Assembly (NCBI GenBank): GCA_905250075.1
Contig: CAJNOP010000096.1
Coordinates: 297,008-361,007, forward strand
DNA: 64,000 bases
Reading direction: 5' to 3'
Source of the DNA: Rotaria sp. Silwood1
Taxonomy: Eukaryota; Rotifera; Eurotatoria; Philodinida; Philodinidae
Below are positions 36,025-50,118 of this stretch, piece by piece (the stretch's first letter is position 1; every line of letters begins with the position of its first letter). A program made the position numbers and the translations under genes. The notes beneath the pieces are model-generated. The model searched no databases, was not told the origin of the DNA, and saw nothing but the letters and a program-made list of their open reading frames with translations.

Positions 36025-39000
36025 TTAAACTTCTGTTATATTTGATAAACTACTTGGTGAATCTTTTCGACGAATTACAGATACTGTTGTTTTTAATGGT
36101 TTCTTATTTATAGATTTATCTCGATTATTTTCACCGTTTTGTGATGATGATGTTGGACTAATTTGTCGTTCATGTGTTTTTTTCATTTTTTCATCTATAT
36201 TTTTAACTTGTCGTGGAAATTGAAAAGCTGGTTGGCTTGGTAAACGTTTAAATTTACCATTTATAGGAATTATTTGTGGTGTAAGAATAGCAGCAGTTGA
36301 AACTTTTTCTTCTAATGGTCGTTGAGGTGGTGTTCCATAAACATAACGATATGGACGTTTTTTCTGTTGTTTTTTTAATTGAATTTGACGCCATGCTTGC
36401 ATATGTTGTGCATGACTCATTTGTGTATGTAATGTTGTATAATTGTTCACTAATGCATCAGTTGACGATTGACCAGAGTCAGGTAAACCTTGAAAGAGTG
36501 GTGTATTATTAAACGTATTTATTCCAATAGGTGTTGCCCCCTGTGATTTTTGCCGTTGATACAGTGGTCGAGTGGATTTTGGTTCATCAGTAGTAACTGA
36601 TGGTGATTGAATGACGATATTTGGTGGTTGTCGAGAACCCAATTTTCTTGAAACTCCACCTTGTTGGCCAGTTGTTGGTGGCATTGGATAAACATTTGCA
36701 GACTGAGGAACATTGGGTTGTTGAACATTTACATCATATAACATACATGAACGAATAGCAATATATCGTTCAGCTGGACTTTGAGGAAATTCATCGATAA
36801 TAGGTAAAGGTGTAGGTACAGAAAGTAGACGATGAGCATCTCTTTGAGGTTGTTGTTCGGGTAGTGCGCCTCGTTTTCGTAATGATACTTTAGGTCTGAA
36901 AAGGAAATAGAATATTTAACAATGATTTTTTTTCACTGAGAAAATAGATAAACATACTTCATTTCTCCTCCTCTCATCACAATAGATTGAGGAATTTCAT
37001 CAAGTTCAACTGGCTCTTCAACACGAGCAGCAGCAGTAACAACAGCAGCTACTACTGCAGCATGTTGTTGCTCATCGATTAAATTACTTCGTTGAATACG
37101 TAATAGAGCAAGACGACTTTCGGCTTGTTTTCTTAGATCAAATAAATGATAATTATTAATAATTGTATATGCAAGATGCCAACGAAAACGTGCTTGTTTT
37201 CGTTTTAGATTTTTTAAAATTTCACCTGCTTCAGTTGGTTTGACTAAATGACTAATAAATGGATAAGCTGTAGAAACATTAGGTATAGGCTTTCGTTTTT
37301 TTCTTGAGGATTTATCTTGTGTCTCTTCTTCATGTTCTTGTTTTTCTTCTTCTTCTTCTTCTTCGTCTTCTTCTTGGTCATCTTCCTCTTCTTCCACCTC
37401 CTCCTCCGCTTCTTCTTCTGTTTCTTTTTCTTCATCTTCTTGCTCAGATTCAACATTCGATTCTTCTGTTTGTTGTTCTTTTAGTGTGTATTCTGATGAA
37501 TGTTTACTTGGTTGTTTTATTGAATAATTTGACGATGATTTAGTAGATCCTGTATGTGAATAAGAACGATTAATAAAACCTGATTGTGCGGTATCAGTCG
37601 TTATTTCTGAATAATGACTACTATCTTCATTCGTATTACTTTGACTACGTGATGATGAGCCTACTAATCGTCGTTGTGCTATTGGTGGTGTCGCACTTTG
37701 TTGAGCTTCACGATAGGATATTGTTCGTAGAAGAGGTATATCATTGGAATATGATGTTTGATTATATGATGGTGCAGAATAGATGACATTTGCTCGAGTT
37801 GCACGTTCTTCATCAGTTGGTATTGTATCATAATGACTTTCTTCTGTAATTCTTCCAAAACCAGTAGAAACTTTTGGTACTATTCGACCTACTGTATCAT
37901 ATGATGCTAGTAATCGTTGTTGTTGTTGTTGTGATTGTTGTTGATGTCGAGATCCTAACATACTTCCATCATCAGCAGCTTCTGGTGATGCTTGCTTTTT
38001 TCTTTGATTATCGAGTACAGGTTTTTTAGTTGGTATTATTGTTCGAACTGTATCGTAAGTTTTAACAATACGTCCACCATCATCATCAAAATTATCATCT
38101 TTTGAAATATCTGATTTGGAAATTTTTTTAGTTGTTGTTTTCTTTTTAATAGGTTGTTGTCGTTTAGGAGCACCATCATCATCTTCATCATTATCTTTAT
38201 CGGCTAATGCTTTTCTTTGTGCTTCCTTTTTTTTCTTAGCTTCTATGGCTTGTTTCTTTTTCTCAGCTGCTATTTGTTTTTGTTTTGCTACACCACCATC
38301 GTCATCTTCATCATCATCAAAATATTTAGGTTTTACAACTTTTTTCTTTGGTTTTACTTTAGTACTAGTTTTAGTTCTTGATATGCCTCCATCATCATCA
38401 TCATCATCACGAGAAATTAATTGTTTTTTCTTTTTTGCTTCTTCTTTTTTCTTCTTTGCTTCTTCTTTTTTCCTTTTCTTTTCTTCTAATTCTCGTTTTT
38501 GTTTAGCAATTATTTGTGGATTAATACCACCATCATCATTATCATCATCATCATCATCATCATCAATTATATCTTCTCGCTTTGGTACACGCGGTGGAGA
38601 TTTTCCTTGTAACGGCATCAGACGTGGTGCTTGTTTTGGAATTACTTTTGATATTGTAGATATTGATGGTGGTTTAATACCACCATCATCATCGAAATAA
38701 TCTTCAGTATCATCTTCTCGTTTTGGTACACGTGGTGGAGATGTTCGTTGTAACGGCATTAGACGCGGTGCTTGTTTTGGAATTACTTTTGATATTGTAG
38801 ATATTGATGGTGGTTTAATACCACCATCATCATCGAAATTATCTTCAGTATCATCTTCTCGTTTTGGTACGCGTGGTGGAGATGTACGATGTAATGGCAA
38901 TAAACGTGGTGCTTGTTTAGGAATTACTTCTGATATAGTAGATATTGATGGTGGTTTAATACCTCCATCATCATCAAAATTATTTTCATTTTCTTGCTCT

Positions 39001-42000
39001 TCAACTGGAAGATCTTCACGTATAGGTACATCAGGAAAAGGTGCAGATGGTAATGGTAGACGAGGTTGTTTTTCCGGAATAATTCGAGTTATTGTTGAGA
39101 TAGTTGGTGTATGAGAAGCATCATCATGATCTTCTTCTTTTTGTATATCATCTTTGCTACTTGACTTGCGTGTTTTCGATTTTTGACTACTTTTATCTGA
39201 AACCTAATTTTAAAAAAAAGCGGAAAAACTACTAGAATTTGAATATTGTTCTTACTGATGATGGACTTGGAGATTTAGTTTTAGGTTTTACTTCTCTTAT
39301 TGAACTACCACGTTGATCATTATCATCAGTCGTAGAAATTGTACTTTGTTTTTTTTTTATCGATTTGTTTGATGATACACTTTCTTGTCTTTGGAATTTT
39401 GCTTTCTTCGATGTTGATCCATTTATATTCTGCTTCGTTGTTTTTGGTGATGTATCTTTTATAATCTTTATATTTTGTTCTATAGTTGAATCGTCATCAT
39501 CGAGTTCACCTGGAGCAATACAACATTCATCATCATAACAATGTTTTGGTCGTCGTTTAACAACATCATCATATAATGAATAACAGAAAGCTAAGATAAA
39601 TAAAAGATATTTAATAAAAAACAGACTTCAATCGAATGGTATATATAAAATTGTATTTTCATCAAGTTTTACAGATTTTAAGAAAACGTATACCTGTAAA
39701 AGGGATATTATAACAAATAGGAAGGATATGATAAAATATTAGGTATTTGAATTCTTATCTAATGTTAATATAATAGAGTTTTATTTTGGTTTCAATCGTG
39801 TATATCTAATATTTGACTCTCTTGAAATTCAAAATCTTGACATTTTCCATAGTTTCTGTAACTTTTAGCTTTTATGATATTTTAAATTTTTCGATAGTTA
39901 GGACAAAGGTAACTAATCATGTAATATTCTGAACGATTGTGTAATACAAAGCTCTATAAATATACATACTGATCGAAGTCTGTCATAGTCAAATCATCCA
40001 AACAATATATCAAGAAAAACAATTATTCTATTGCAATGAATAGAAAAGTAATATATCATTTTTTCCATAAAAATTTGTATTTATAAATAATAAGCTCCTT
40101 GTATCCCATTTCGGACACCTGAAGAGAGGTATGCAGACGTGCAACGTGCTTAACTCTCATAGGAGAATGAACGTGTATTGAATCTGACAGAGCTTCATAC
40201 TCTAATCATACTTGGTGATTCAGAATCAAAATTCGCTAAGGAAGAAAATAAAATTAAAAAAAAAACTTATCTTTGTAATTAGACAAAAAATTTTTCGTAA
40301 AACTAATATATTTCTCTGGCTCTGTTGGTTGCTTTTGTCCTAACTATAGAAAAAATTAAAACATTATAAAATTTAAATATTAGATACACACGATCGAAGC
40401 TATGATAAAACTCTATTGAATTAACTTTAAATAGAACTTTATATACATAATATTCTGTGAGATTATTCATATTTGCTATAATATCTCTTAACCAGTATAT
40501 GACTTCTCAAATCGTTAGAACTAAAATGAAAATATAATTTCATGTATACTATTCGATGAACTGCGAATTGTTCTACAAAAATCTTATAGATGTCTTTTCA
40601 AATGAAGGATAATCTTCTTATCCGGCAGAATCTTTTTTATGTTTATAAATTTACCAAGCATGACTGGATGTGTATGTGTTACTTCCATATGTAAATATGA
40701 GACATAAGCCGCATAACCAAGATCTAAATTATAAGATTATTTTTTTGTTTCTTGTAAAAAAAATTTAGAGATTCTACCGAATTTTTCTATTGGTCTTCCA
40801 AGAAAACTATAATCAAGTCGTGCCATATAAACCAAATTAAGAAAAGTTGCTTTTATCAGACGAATAATACATGAAGCAACACCAAGAAAACAATCTTTGT
40901 TTAGTTTAAAAAAAAGAAACAAATTCTTGTATGTTTTTTTTTGCTGTTTTCTATTAAATAAATCTTACCGGCAAAAAAATTAAAATAAACAAATATTGCA
41001 TAAGTTTTTCGATTATCTATATTTATTTTTTCATAATCACTTTGCATAAATAAAAATTTTCCAGCTGATGATGCAGTAACCATTTTTAATAGATAAACAA
41101 CAGTTACAGGTACAGTTATAGCAAGTACTAATTCAAAATAACGCATTTGAAATGTTATGAATCGTATAAAACTTAAGAAAAGAAATATTAAATGAAAACA
41201 TATTAAAAAACCCCATGCCATATAACCAACAAGAAAACCCGAATAATGAACAGATTTTGATACAATAGCATTTGGTCGAAAATTTGCTGGTGATGGAACA
41301 TCTTCATATATGCCTTTAAATAAATCTAATTTATGTTTTTTATAATTTTGAATACCAAGAAATAATTGAAATGCATATATTATAAAAGCAATAACTGCAC
41401 TTGTTATGATTTCTAATCTCAATGAAAATAATCCTTTAATTTCTAAATTATTCAAAAACAAAAACATAATAAATCAAACAATTTATTGACATAACAAAAA
41501 CAAAAACAAAAAAAAAACAACTAATTAACTTACCAATATTAATCATTGATTGAATATAATATCTTAAAAATAATGTATGACCTGTTGTTCTTGATATATA
41601 TAGAAAAACAAATGTACATGCTAAATAATAAAGAAAAACAATAGCTACTGTATATGTACATGTAGCTATTGTTGTAAAACGAAAATTTTCATCCCAATGA
41701 TAGATTGAATTAAAAAAATTTTTAACACGTGATGGATAAATTTTTTTTTTTGTTTTAGTTGTTGGTATTTGTTGATCTAATTTATTAATTATTCGAAATT
41801 TTTCAAATCGTTTTTGTTTTTGTTCAAAATTTTGTCGAAATAATTTTGCTACATAATATTTTGCAAATTCATATTCATCTTGTTGAACAACAGGTGCTGA
41901 CCATATACTTTGATTTTTTTTTAATGGTACATATATAGAATCATATGCAAAACGTACACATAATTCAGCACCAATATATGAAAGAAAAATAAAATGTGGA

Positions 42001-45000
42001 GTAGTTTTTATTAAACCATAAACAATAAACCATGTACCAAGTTCCTACAAAAAAAAAAAGAATTAAATCACAATAGACTAAATGTAAAAGTTCAATAAGA
42101 AATATTGATCATATTAAAATTTAGAGAATCTTGCAAACATGTTTGTGTGATGAATAAACTATACATCTTGATAGTATCAAGACATGATAGATGAGCGTAG
42201 CCTTGTCTCAATGAAAACTCTCAAAAAATCAATCAACAGAATTGAATTTCTCGACTTTGAAAACTTCTGATTAAATATTAATATGTTCGTAAAATAGACT
42301 TTGTTTGAGCCAAAAAATCAAACTGATAAATTTTCTGTTATCCGATAGCATAATTAGTCCATTGTTAAATCTTCAAAAAAGCAACAATTTAGATAAATAG
42401 AAGAGCTGCATCCATATCCGAACAATAGCTCTATTCAATTTTCAGTGCAAGTGTGGACTTATTCAAATAAAGTTATTTTCTTATATTGAGTTTATCTGTT
42501 GATCTACCCCGAATGCTATATAAAATAAAAATTAGAAGGTTTGTACTATTAAGCAATGAAATATTATTATACTAATAAATTCTTATAAATCGAATTAATA
42601 AATAAAACAGAAGTCAAAAAGAGAATTACAGGATTAACTATAGTAAGTTTACACGCAATAAAATGAATGATTTAAACATTGACAGAGTATAAACATTCTA
42701 AAAGAAAGTCAACAACCTTCAACAGTACTCGAACCTGTCATCATCGTTTATATACCTCAAGAAATGCTTGAATAATTATATAAATACTCGACATTGTCAA
42801 AACTGGTTGAATAGCTTCCGAACATCAGACTAAAACTCAGTATCAGCACCTGCCTACGCTGAATTGGATACATAATTATCTTTCTGTTTATCTACTTCAT
42901 TAGAGCATATTTTACGACTCACTTTCTCATCATTGTACAAATAACCATCAACAAGGTTAATTTTTTATTTATACGATAAGCAGCTTTAATGTAGCCGAGA
43001 ATTCTTTACATCGGCATAATCTTATACAAACTTTCAACCTTAGTAGAAAAGTTCTTCAATAAATAGGTTTTATAGAAGAAAAAAAATTTAGTATCTCTAT
43101 AATAAAATAATTCTTAACCATACCATTCGAAGTTTTGCTTCTTCTATAGATGAATAATATCTTGATAATGGTAAAAAACCCATACAAGATCCTTCTCGTA
43201 CAATTGCAAATATAATATCACCTAATACATAAAGACAAATAAGAAGTCGTGAAACAACATTACGTAATTGTAAAGAAGCAAGTACTGGATAATATCGAAG
43301 TCTAGAAAAGAAAATTTAAAAAAAGAAATTGTTCATTCTTTCTTTTTTTTCGAAAATTTTTACCCAACAAGAACTACAATAGCTATACGTTCAATTAATT
43401 CAACAAGTACACCATGATTAAATGGATCAGCTGCTCGAAAAAGTAATTCTTCAAATATTTTTAATACTTCAAATGAAAGAATTCCAAAAATTGTTGCTGT
43501 TGTAAAACGATTTGATGTACGAAATGGTTCTATTGGTGGTATTAAACCTAAATCATAATAATAATAATAATAATAATAATAATTAAAACTATATGTATGT
43601 AGAAAAAATTAACAATAAGATTTCCTACCTGGTCGACCATCACATGTATTTAAACATTTTCTTTCTCGTTTTGTTGACCATGAAAAAATAATTATTAAAC
43701 CAACTGCTATTGGAAAAAATATTAAATTTCCTAGACGTGAATCTGATATACGTTCACAATGTGCTACTAAACGAATTGTTTCATTAACTATTACATCTAA
43801 TTTTGTTTCATCAGTTATTTCATATTTAAATGATGAAAAATGTGTTAATGTTGTTATAGAATATAATAATGATAAAAATATTATAATCAATACACTAACC
43901 CACATAGTTCGACTAAGATCACGTTTAGTTGGATTTTTTAATGGATCAGGAGTTGATGGTATTCTAAAAAATAATAATAATTCTGTTAGCAAGAAAGAAA
44001 AAATAATCATAAAGCAATCTAGAAGATTGATTATCTACATGTTTTTTTTCTTAAATCAAGAAAAGAAAATAGAGCTATTCATTATAATTAGAGTTTGTTA
44101 AACTTTTTATAGTTTTTTACACTATTATTTTCAAAAAAAAAAAGAAGAAACCAATTGCATACATAATTTTTTGATATATTTCTTGTCTAATATATTGAAA
44201 AAAAAATAGATGAAAAATATTTTTTCTTTCTGCTTGAAACAAAAATAACCTACAGAAAATCCAGAATTTCTTCAGCAATACTTGGACGAGGTTCGTCCAT
44301 ACTTGCTTGTTGTTGTAATTCTTCATCATCAACATTTTCATCTTTTCTATACGAACAAGTTTCATTGTATGTAATTTATATTCAAAAAAAAAAAAAAAAG
44401 AAGTATTATATTTACTTTTTTGTAGGTACCAATTGTTGTTTATCCTCATTGGTTTTATCCTGTTTCTTTTTTTTTTTCTTTTTTTGTTGGTTACAACAAC
44501 CTTTACAACAACTAAGAAATAAAAAAGAAAAAGAAGTAGAAAAATTTCTAATGATATTATACACGTATGATTCTATGATATGATATTTCTTTTTTTATTT
44601 CCATTAACTATTGATGGTTCTTTAAATTTCAAAATTTCAATGGTTTTACTTCGAAAAAGAGAAACATATCACAAGAATCCTAGTCACAATACCATATAGA
44701 GGGGCAACAGATATATAAATGTCACATATGGCATCTATTCAATCAAATGGACTTTCATCATCATTAATTTAATTTTTTTTTCTATTTGTACCCGAATCAT
44801 AACAGTGTAAAGTCTAGGATTCTTTCTGTTTCGAGCTGAAATTTCTAATTTTAACGAAAGTCTTTTAGTTTGAATTAGATAGTCACTGTAAAATACTTTT
44901 TATTGATTATTCGTATTCTGCAACTACTAACACATTCAACAAATTTCTCAGACAATCTCATTATTGATTGTTATTTTAGAGTACAACTTTCAAAATCGAT

Positions 45001-48000
45001 AAATAGAAAACTCTCGGATTCGAAACGAATCCGACAGGTTTGAAAACAAGATACCGTTGACTTTAAAAAAGTTGAAAGGAAAAATATTGAAATAAAATTA
45101 TGTCTCAAGGGGTAGTTACGGTTGTGAATGCAAGTAAAGAGAATAGCAGAATCCACACTTACACTTTTTATGTGAAAAATAAACAATATCTTATTAATTG
45201 AAATTTTCGATATTTTCACTTTGCATACCAAACGTATTTAGGCTCAGTTATGGAATGACTCTTAACAGAGTGTTAAAGGTTATCTGCCTCAAGTCACTTG
45301 TCTAATAGCATATCTACAACACTGCTGTCATCATAGGATATTTTCCACGACTACGCCTGAAAACTCTGTTACATCTACACTGTATATCTTCTTTGCTCAT
45401 ACTTAAATGAGTTTTAGAAGAAATCTAGAAACCAAAAAAAAAACATTTAATCGATTTTTCATAATGACTAAGTGATTCATTAGTATGTATTGAGAGCTTA
45501 AGGAATAGGTCGAAAATATTTCTAAAGGAGACTGACTTATCAAACTAGCCTTGGACAATATACTACCTTGAAAACTAGCCGAAATGATAAGAGATACTCA
45601 TTTTTTCTTCTTTTGAAATCTCAAAAACTTACCGACAGAGTATTTTAAGAATAGCTTGTAATGTCCATCGAACTGGTTTAATTGATAATGAATAAAGAAA
45701 AACAACAATACCAAAACTAATTAAAATTTGTCTGCCTTGTTTTGAAACTATGAATAATAGAAAATTTAATAAGCATAATTATACATTATGAAAAATCTTC
45801 TATTGAATATTTCGTTGATAAAAAGAAAAAAAAAACCTTGCATAATAAGGTCAATAATTCCTATCGGATAGTATTTTTTTTCTTTTATAGGCATCATAGA
45901 ATTGATTATTGATAAACGAAAAAAAAAAAACGATGAATTTTAAATGATTCATTTTTATTATGCCATTTATACAAAACATATAAAGGAATCAGTGATCTGC
46001 TTAATATTTCTTTTTTTTTTCTGAACAAATTTTTAACTATAAGATGAAAGAATATGTTGCGTGATAGAACTTTATATTAGAAAATTTAATTATAAAAAAA
46101 TTTTTGATTACATCATCTTTGAATTTTATTTATGCATATATAATCATACATTCTAGAAGTTTCGGTTCAAATCATTTTTACTTAATTACTAATCAAATAA
46201 ACGATGTAGTTATTTATTTCTATCTCATTTATTTTTTTTTGTCAATAATAGACAAAAAGTTTATTTCTAAAACCTTTTGTCTACATAATAACTTAGCAAT
46301 ATTAACACATATTAGCATATGAATGTCAGACTTCTATTAAAATATTTTCTTATAAGACTTCACAAAATTTATCATATTTACTTAATTTGCTTTAGGGAAT
46401 AAAAATTTTAATTAGATTTTTTTTTTCTTTTGCCTATATAGAAAAAGAAAAAATAAATCTTACTTTTTTCACAAAGAAGACCACCATATAAAAACGAACA
46501 GGAACACTTGAAACCTGATAATGTATTTACACAACGTCCATATTTGCCACATATAACATTTGCAAAGCAAAAATCGAGTACTAGATTATAATTAAGCAGA
46601 AGAAAAAATAAAAATATCATTTATGTTTTAAAACAAATAAATATTTTACAAACCATATTCACAAACATGATCATATTCTATATTTGATTCAACATTACTT
46701 ATTGAACAATGTATTTTATCTGATAGTAAAAATGTTGTTAGAATATAGACTGTTGTATCATTATTTAAAACATTCCAATCGACTTGATCACATATACCTC
46801 GTATATCATCGATTCGTTCAAATTCATCACTTTGGTCTTCAGAATCAATATCATCATATTCATATTCATCAATTATTGTTGTTGTATTATTAGAATGTAT
46901 AAAATTTGTTATATTATGTTCATCATAATATTCATCGCCATAATCCATATCAGAATGACTAGGATTATAAATATATTTTTCTTTATATTTATTTGTTGAT
47001 TGTTTGATTTTTTTTGAACGTCTCGATATACGTAAACCAGCTGAACTTAATTCTTCAAGAATTTTTGCTTTTAATTTATAATATCGACTACGCATTTCAC
47101 GAAATTTTTCTTTCATACGTTGCCATTGACCTTTATCATCCATTAATATATCTGTAACACTTTTTCCTATGAAATTAACAAAATAAATAAATAAAGTTAT
47201 TTGAGTTTTGTTTGTTTGTTTTTTACTATCTAAAATAATTTAAAATATTGTTTACCTTTTAATGAATTTGGATCCAGTTCAATCATTAATGATGATAGAT
47301 TATTTTTTGTTAAAGCATGAGCTGCATACAACAATTGCATAACATTACGAATTTGCATTAAATTTGAATGATTTGAATGTAAAAAGCTACAAGTATTATT
47401 TGCATCAGTTGGTGTTGACCTTATCTCAGATAAAAAATAACATGAACCACCTAAACGTCTCCATCCTTTTGGACAACGAAATCGATTTACTAAAAAAAAA
47501 ACAATAACAAAAGATAAGACAAAAAATTGAAACGGAAACTCTTCTGGTGTAGTGCAATTATTAACCAGATGTAGTTTTATCTGTTCGATTGACTGGAAAA
47601 TTATAACATCTGGATATTTAATTCTTCGCTCTATAAGTTTTAACTAGCAAATGGCTTTTTAGTTAGTGTATGTCTTATATATAAAAAAAAAATAATATTT
47701 TAGTGATCTTGTTAAAATTTTTAATGAAATAATATTTATAAAGTTTCATTTTTTGAAGCAACTTTATGTTAATATAATATATATGAATAAATCGAAAAGA
47801 CTGTAGACAAATCTGATTAAGATAAAGGCATAAGAAAAACAATCTCATCTGTCTCGTAGTAATAACAAAATTGTTTTAATAATATTTTTCTTCAATATAT
47901 CTGTCAATGTTTGTCTTGTTTTCTATTTAATTATTTATATGGAAATAGCTAGAAAACTGTCCATTTTACTCTATATTTCTATTTATCATTGACAAGTGTT

Positions 48001-48425
48001 TATTAGTAATATGATTTTATATATATATAGATTTCATGTACACAAAGTCAATATCAATAATTAACTTCAAATGTATACAAAAATAATTAAAAAACACAAT
48101 CAAGTCAAAAGTTTTTTATAAGCAAGACAATGTAAATAAACTTATTATACAACTTATATTAATATATTATTCAGACAACCTTTTTTTTGACGTGTTTATG
48201 TATAAATGGCCTTGAAAAACATCAATGACCTTCATATACAATATACTTTTTCAATAACATACCAGCTTCTTTGATTTTGCTTATAACTGATGGAAATTTA
48301 TCTACGAGTGATGTAATATCATCGAGTTCAAGATTCTGTAAAAAAGTTGGTATTTCACATGTTGTTGGTTCAATAAAAAAATTGATTAGTAATAATAATC
48401 CCAGCGAATAAATAATGGACGGCAT
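36025..48425 (-). CDS. STRA6-like retinol-transporter receptor with C-type-lectin and EGF ectodomain
   Basis: Seventeen exons join in frame at GT-AG sites (6651 nt, 2216 residues): 48425-48263, 47489-47256, 47166-46654, 46580-46464, 45747-45633, 44511-44416, 44346-44254, 43963-43629, 43547-43364, 43301-43124, 42044-41534, 41442-40969, 40894-40778, 40723-40655, 39590-39256, 39203-36958, 36895-36025. Exon 1 encodes a signal peptide. Residues about 57-303 resemble a divergent C-type lectin domain (CPKGWRRLGGSCYF near the start, DHVCEY at the end). Residues 304-342 form a six-cysteine EGF module. Membrane segments follow to about 1070, with STRA6 landmarks: CDGRPGLIPP, YHWDENFRFTT, and GYAAYVSYLHMEVTHTHPVM running into AFCYSLY. 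The family motif RWHLAYTII then LFDLRK comes only at about 1852. STRA6 takes up retinol from a binding protein; the ligand here is unknown. Vertebrate STRA6 has about 670 residues. Confidence 0.85.
37325..37460 (-). repeat. Acidic low-complexity tract in the STRA6-like tail
   Basis: A (GAA/GAT/GAG)n coding stretch gives a glutamate-rich run of about 45 residues. It lies about 60 residues ahead of the conserved RWHLAYTII motif. Lysine-rich EKKRKKEEAKKK-type blocks lie further upstream in the same exon. Confidence 0.8.
38558..38981 (-). repeat. Three 141-bp tandem repeats encoding 47-residue units
   Basis: The unit FDDDGGIKPPSISTISKVIP plus KQAPRLMPLQRTSPPRVPKREDDTED is repeated three times at a spacing of exactly 141 bp in exon 16 of the STRA6-like gene. 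Differences between units are few (EVIP/KVIP, LLPLHRT/LMPLQRT/LMPLQGK). Further single DDDGG motifs follow (about six) without the rest of the unit. High similarity between units suggests recent expansion. Confidence 0.85.
43557..43581. repeat. (AAT)n microsatellite in an intron
   Basis: About eight ATA/AAT units within the 81-bp intron between exons 8 and 9 of the STRA6-like gene. Confidence 0.8.
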
Positions 48426-50118
48426 ATATTACACACGAATATTAATAATGACAGGTTGAGTGAATATGTAAAGCTAGACAGGTCTTTTTTTGTCTTCGAA
48501 ACATCTAAAGGACACTTGTACATACACCAAAAAAAAAACAGAAGAAAAAAAATCAATAGCAAATTTCTTGTTCTTGACGTCTTTGTAGTTCTCTACAATG
48601 GTGACAAGGCTTTCTCGATAGGATGGGTTGTAGTAAAGCAAAAAAAAAAAAAAAGACGAAAGGAAGAGAAAAAACAAAAAAAAATATATAACGACGAATA
48701 TCTCAGTTACTCATATGGTAAAAGGATGAAAGAACGAGACAGAGAAAGAGAGAAGAAAAAAAGATTGAGCGTTTTTTATTAGTAACGGCAGACAACGATG
48801 TATGAGCATTTTGACATCGTAGAGTTGCCGGTAACAGCTATAAGCTCACTGGCATCATACATCTGTTCTTCTCTTTGATGTTCATCTATATAGGTATCTG
48901 TATCAAGTCAATAATGTTGTACATAGACGTTCGGCCGTCTCTCACCAAATATTTTCTTTGCTAACCGCTGTCGCTTCATCTATATAGAATAATATATGTT
49001 GTTGAATGGGTAAACTGGTAGAGCACTTATGAAAAGAGAGGAAAAAAAAAGGCGAACGGACATGCAAAAAAAAAAACACACACACACACAGATTATCTTG
49101 TATATATGAAAGATCATTAATCAATCAACATTGCTTAAAGCTTACGACTATAAGATAGATACGATAAAACATTTTAGTTACAAAAAAAAAATGAATTGAT
49201 TCTTGAATGTCGATATCACAGTTAAGATCAAATATACACTTAACGAAAATATTCTTAGACAATGATAGTCATAAAAAATAAAAGAATTGTTCTATTTGTT
49301 TCTTTTTGTATTCATTCTGAATTGATAGTGACAATGAATAGTATTACATATTATTCTCTTATATCAATTATATGATAGTATGCAACGGAAATGTTATGTA
49401 ATAGGTTATATATATAAACATCTATCAAATTCGAATTCAATGGTATTAGTATGCCAAGTTATTAACGATGAATACATTATAACCCTGTTAAAAGCAAGAA
49501 AATGAACACTATCGAAATTGTATATTGTCACAATGTATTAGGATAATCGATCTTATTAATACACTATTTGTATTTGATAATGATGAATCAGTAGACAAGT
49601 CGCAAATAACTTGAATTTAGTTAAATATATATATACAAAAGAGTAAATCCAAAACAAATAATACTATATTTTCTTGTTAAATATATGCATATCAAATTTT
49701 CTTTCTTTGCTTTCTTTTGTTTTCTTTTAATGTACTTGAAGAATAATCAAATTTTTTCTAGTATTTATGACTAAACATATATAAATATATTATTTTGAAC
49801 AAATTTTTCGATTGGAGAGATAATAGAATTCAAAAATTTTATCTATTAACATATGTCAATAAAATTATTGTTGATTTTTGTTTTTAAGATTAACTATTCT
49901 AACATAAAGCATTTATTTATTTCATCTTAATTGATAAATATTTTACTTCCGGAAAAAAAAGAGAACATTTAGCCGATAATTGTCGCCCTCTATTGATGAA
50001 ATTCATGAAGAGTAAAAATTGTCCATAGTAATACTAATACAAACAACAAAAAGAATGGCTGAATATTTCTTTTAATTGTCAAAAATATTCATTTATTTTC
50101 TTAACTAAAATAAGCATA
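48426..50118. other. Divergent intergenic region
   Basis: About 1.7 kb between the starts of the STRA6-like gene (-) and the small gene at 50119 (+), so it should contain both promoters. It holds A-rich runs, a short (CA)n at 49077-49090 and several purine tracts. No gene was seen; lysine-rich open frames here reflect poly-A composition. Confidence 0.5.

Noticed and set aside
37304-38700. Long plus-strand frames full of serine, leucine or phenylalanine at 37304-37543 and 38116-38700
   Set aside because: They are the antisense of the DDD/EEE/KKK coding repeats in the STRA6-like exon 16.
40261-40350. A possible extra exon of the STRA6-like gene (frame reading KQPTEPEKYISFTKNFLSNY)
   Set aside because: Exon 14 joins directly and in phase to exon 15 (HPVM-LA-FCYSLY), matching the STRA6 pattern HPxM-x-AFC; inserting this stretch would disrupt the conserved block.
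48456-48782. Lysine-rich open frame of 108 residues
   Set aside because: Generated by poly-A and GA-rich DNA; no domain, no splice or start context.
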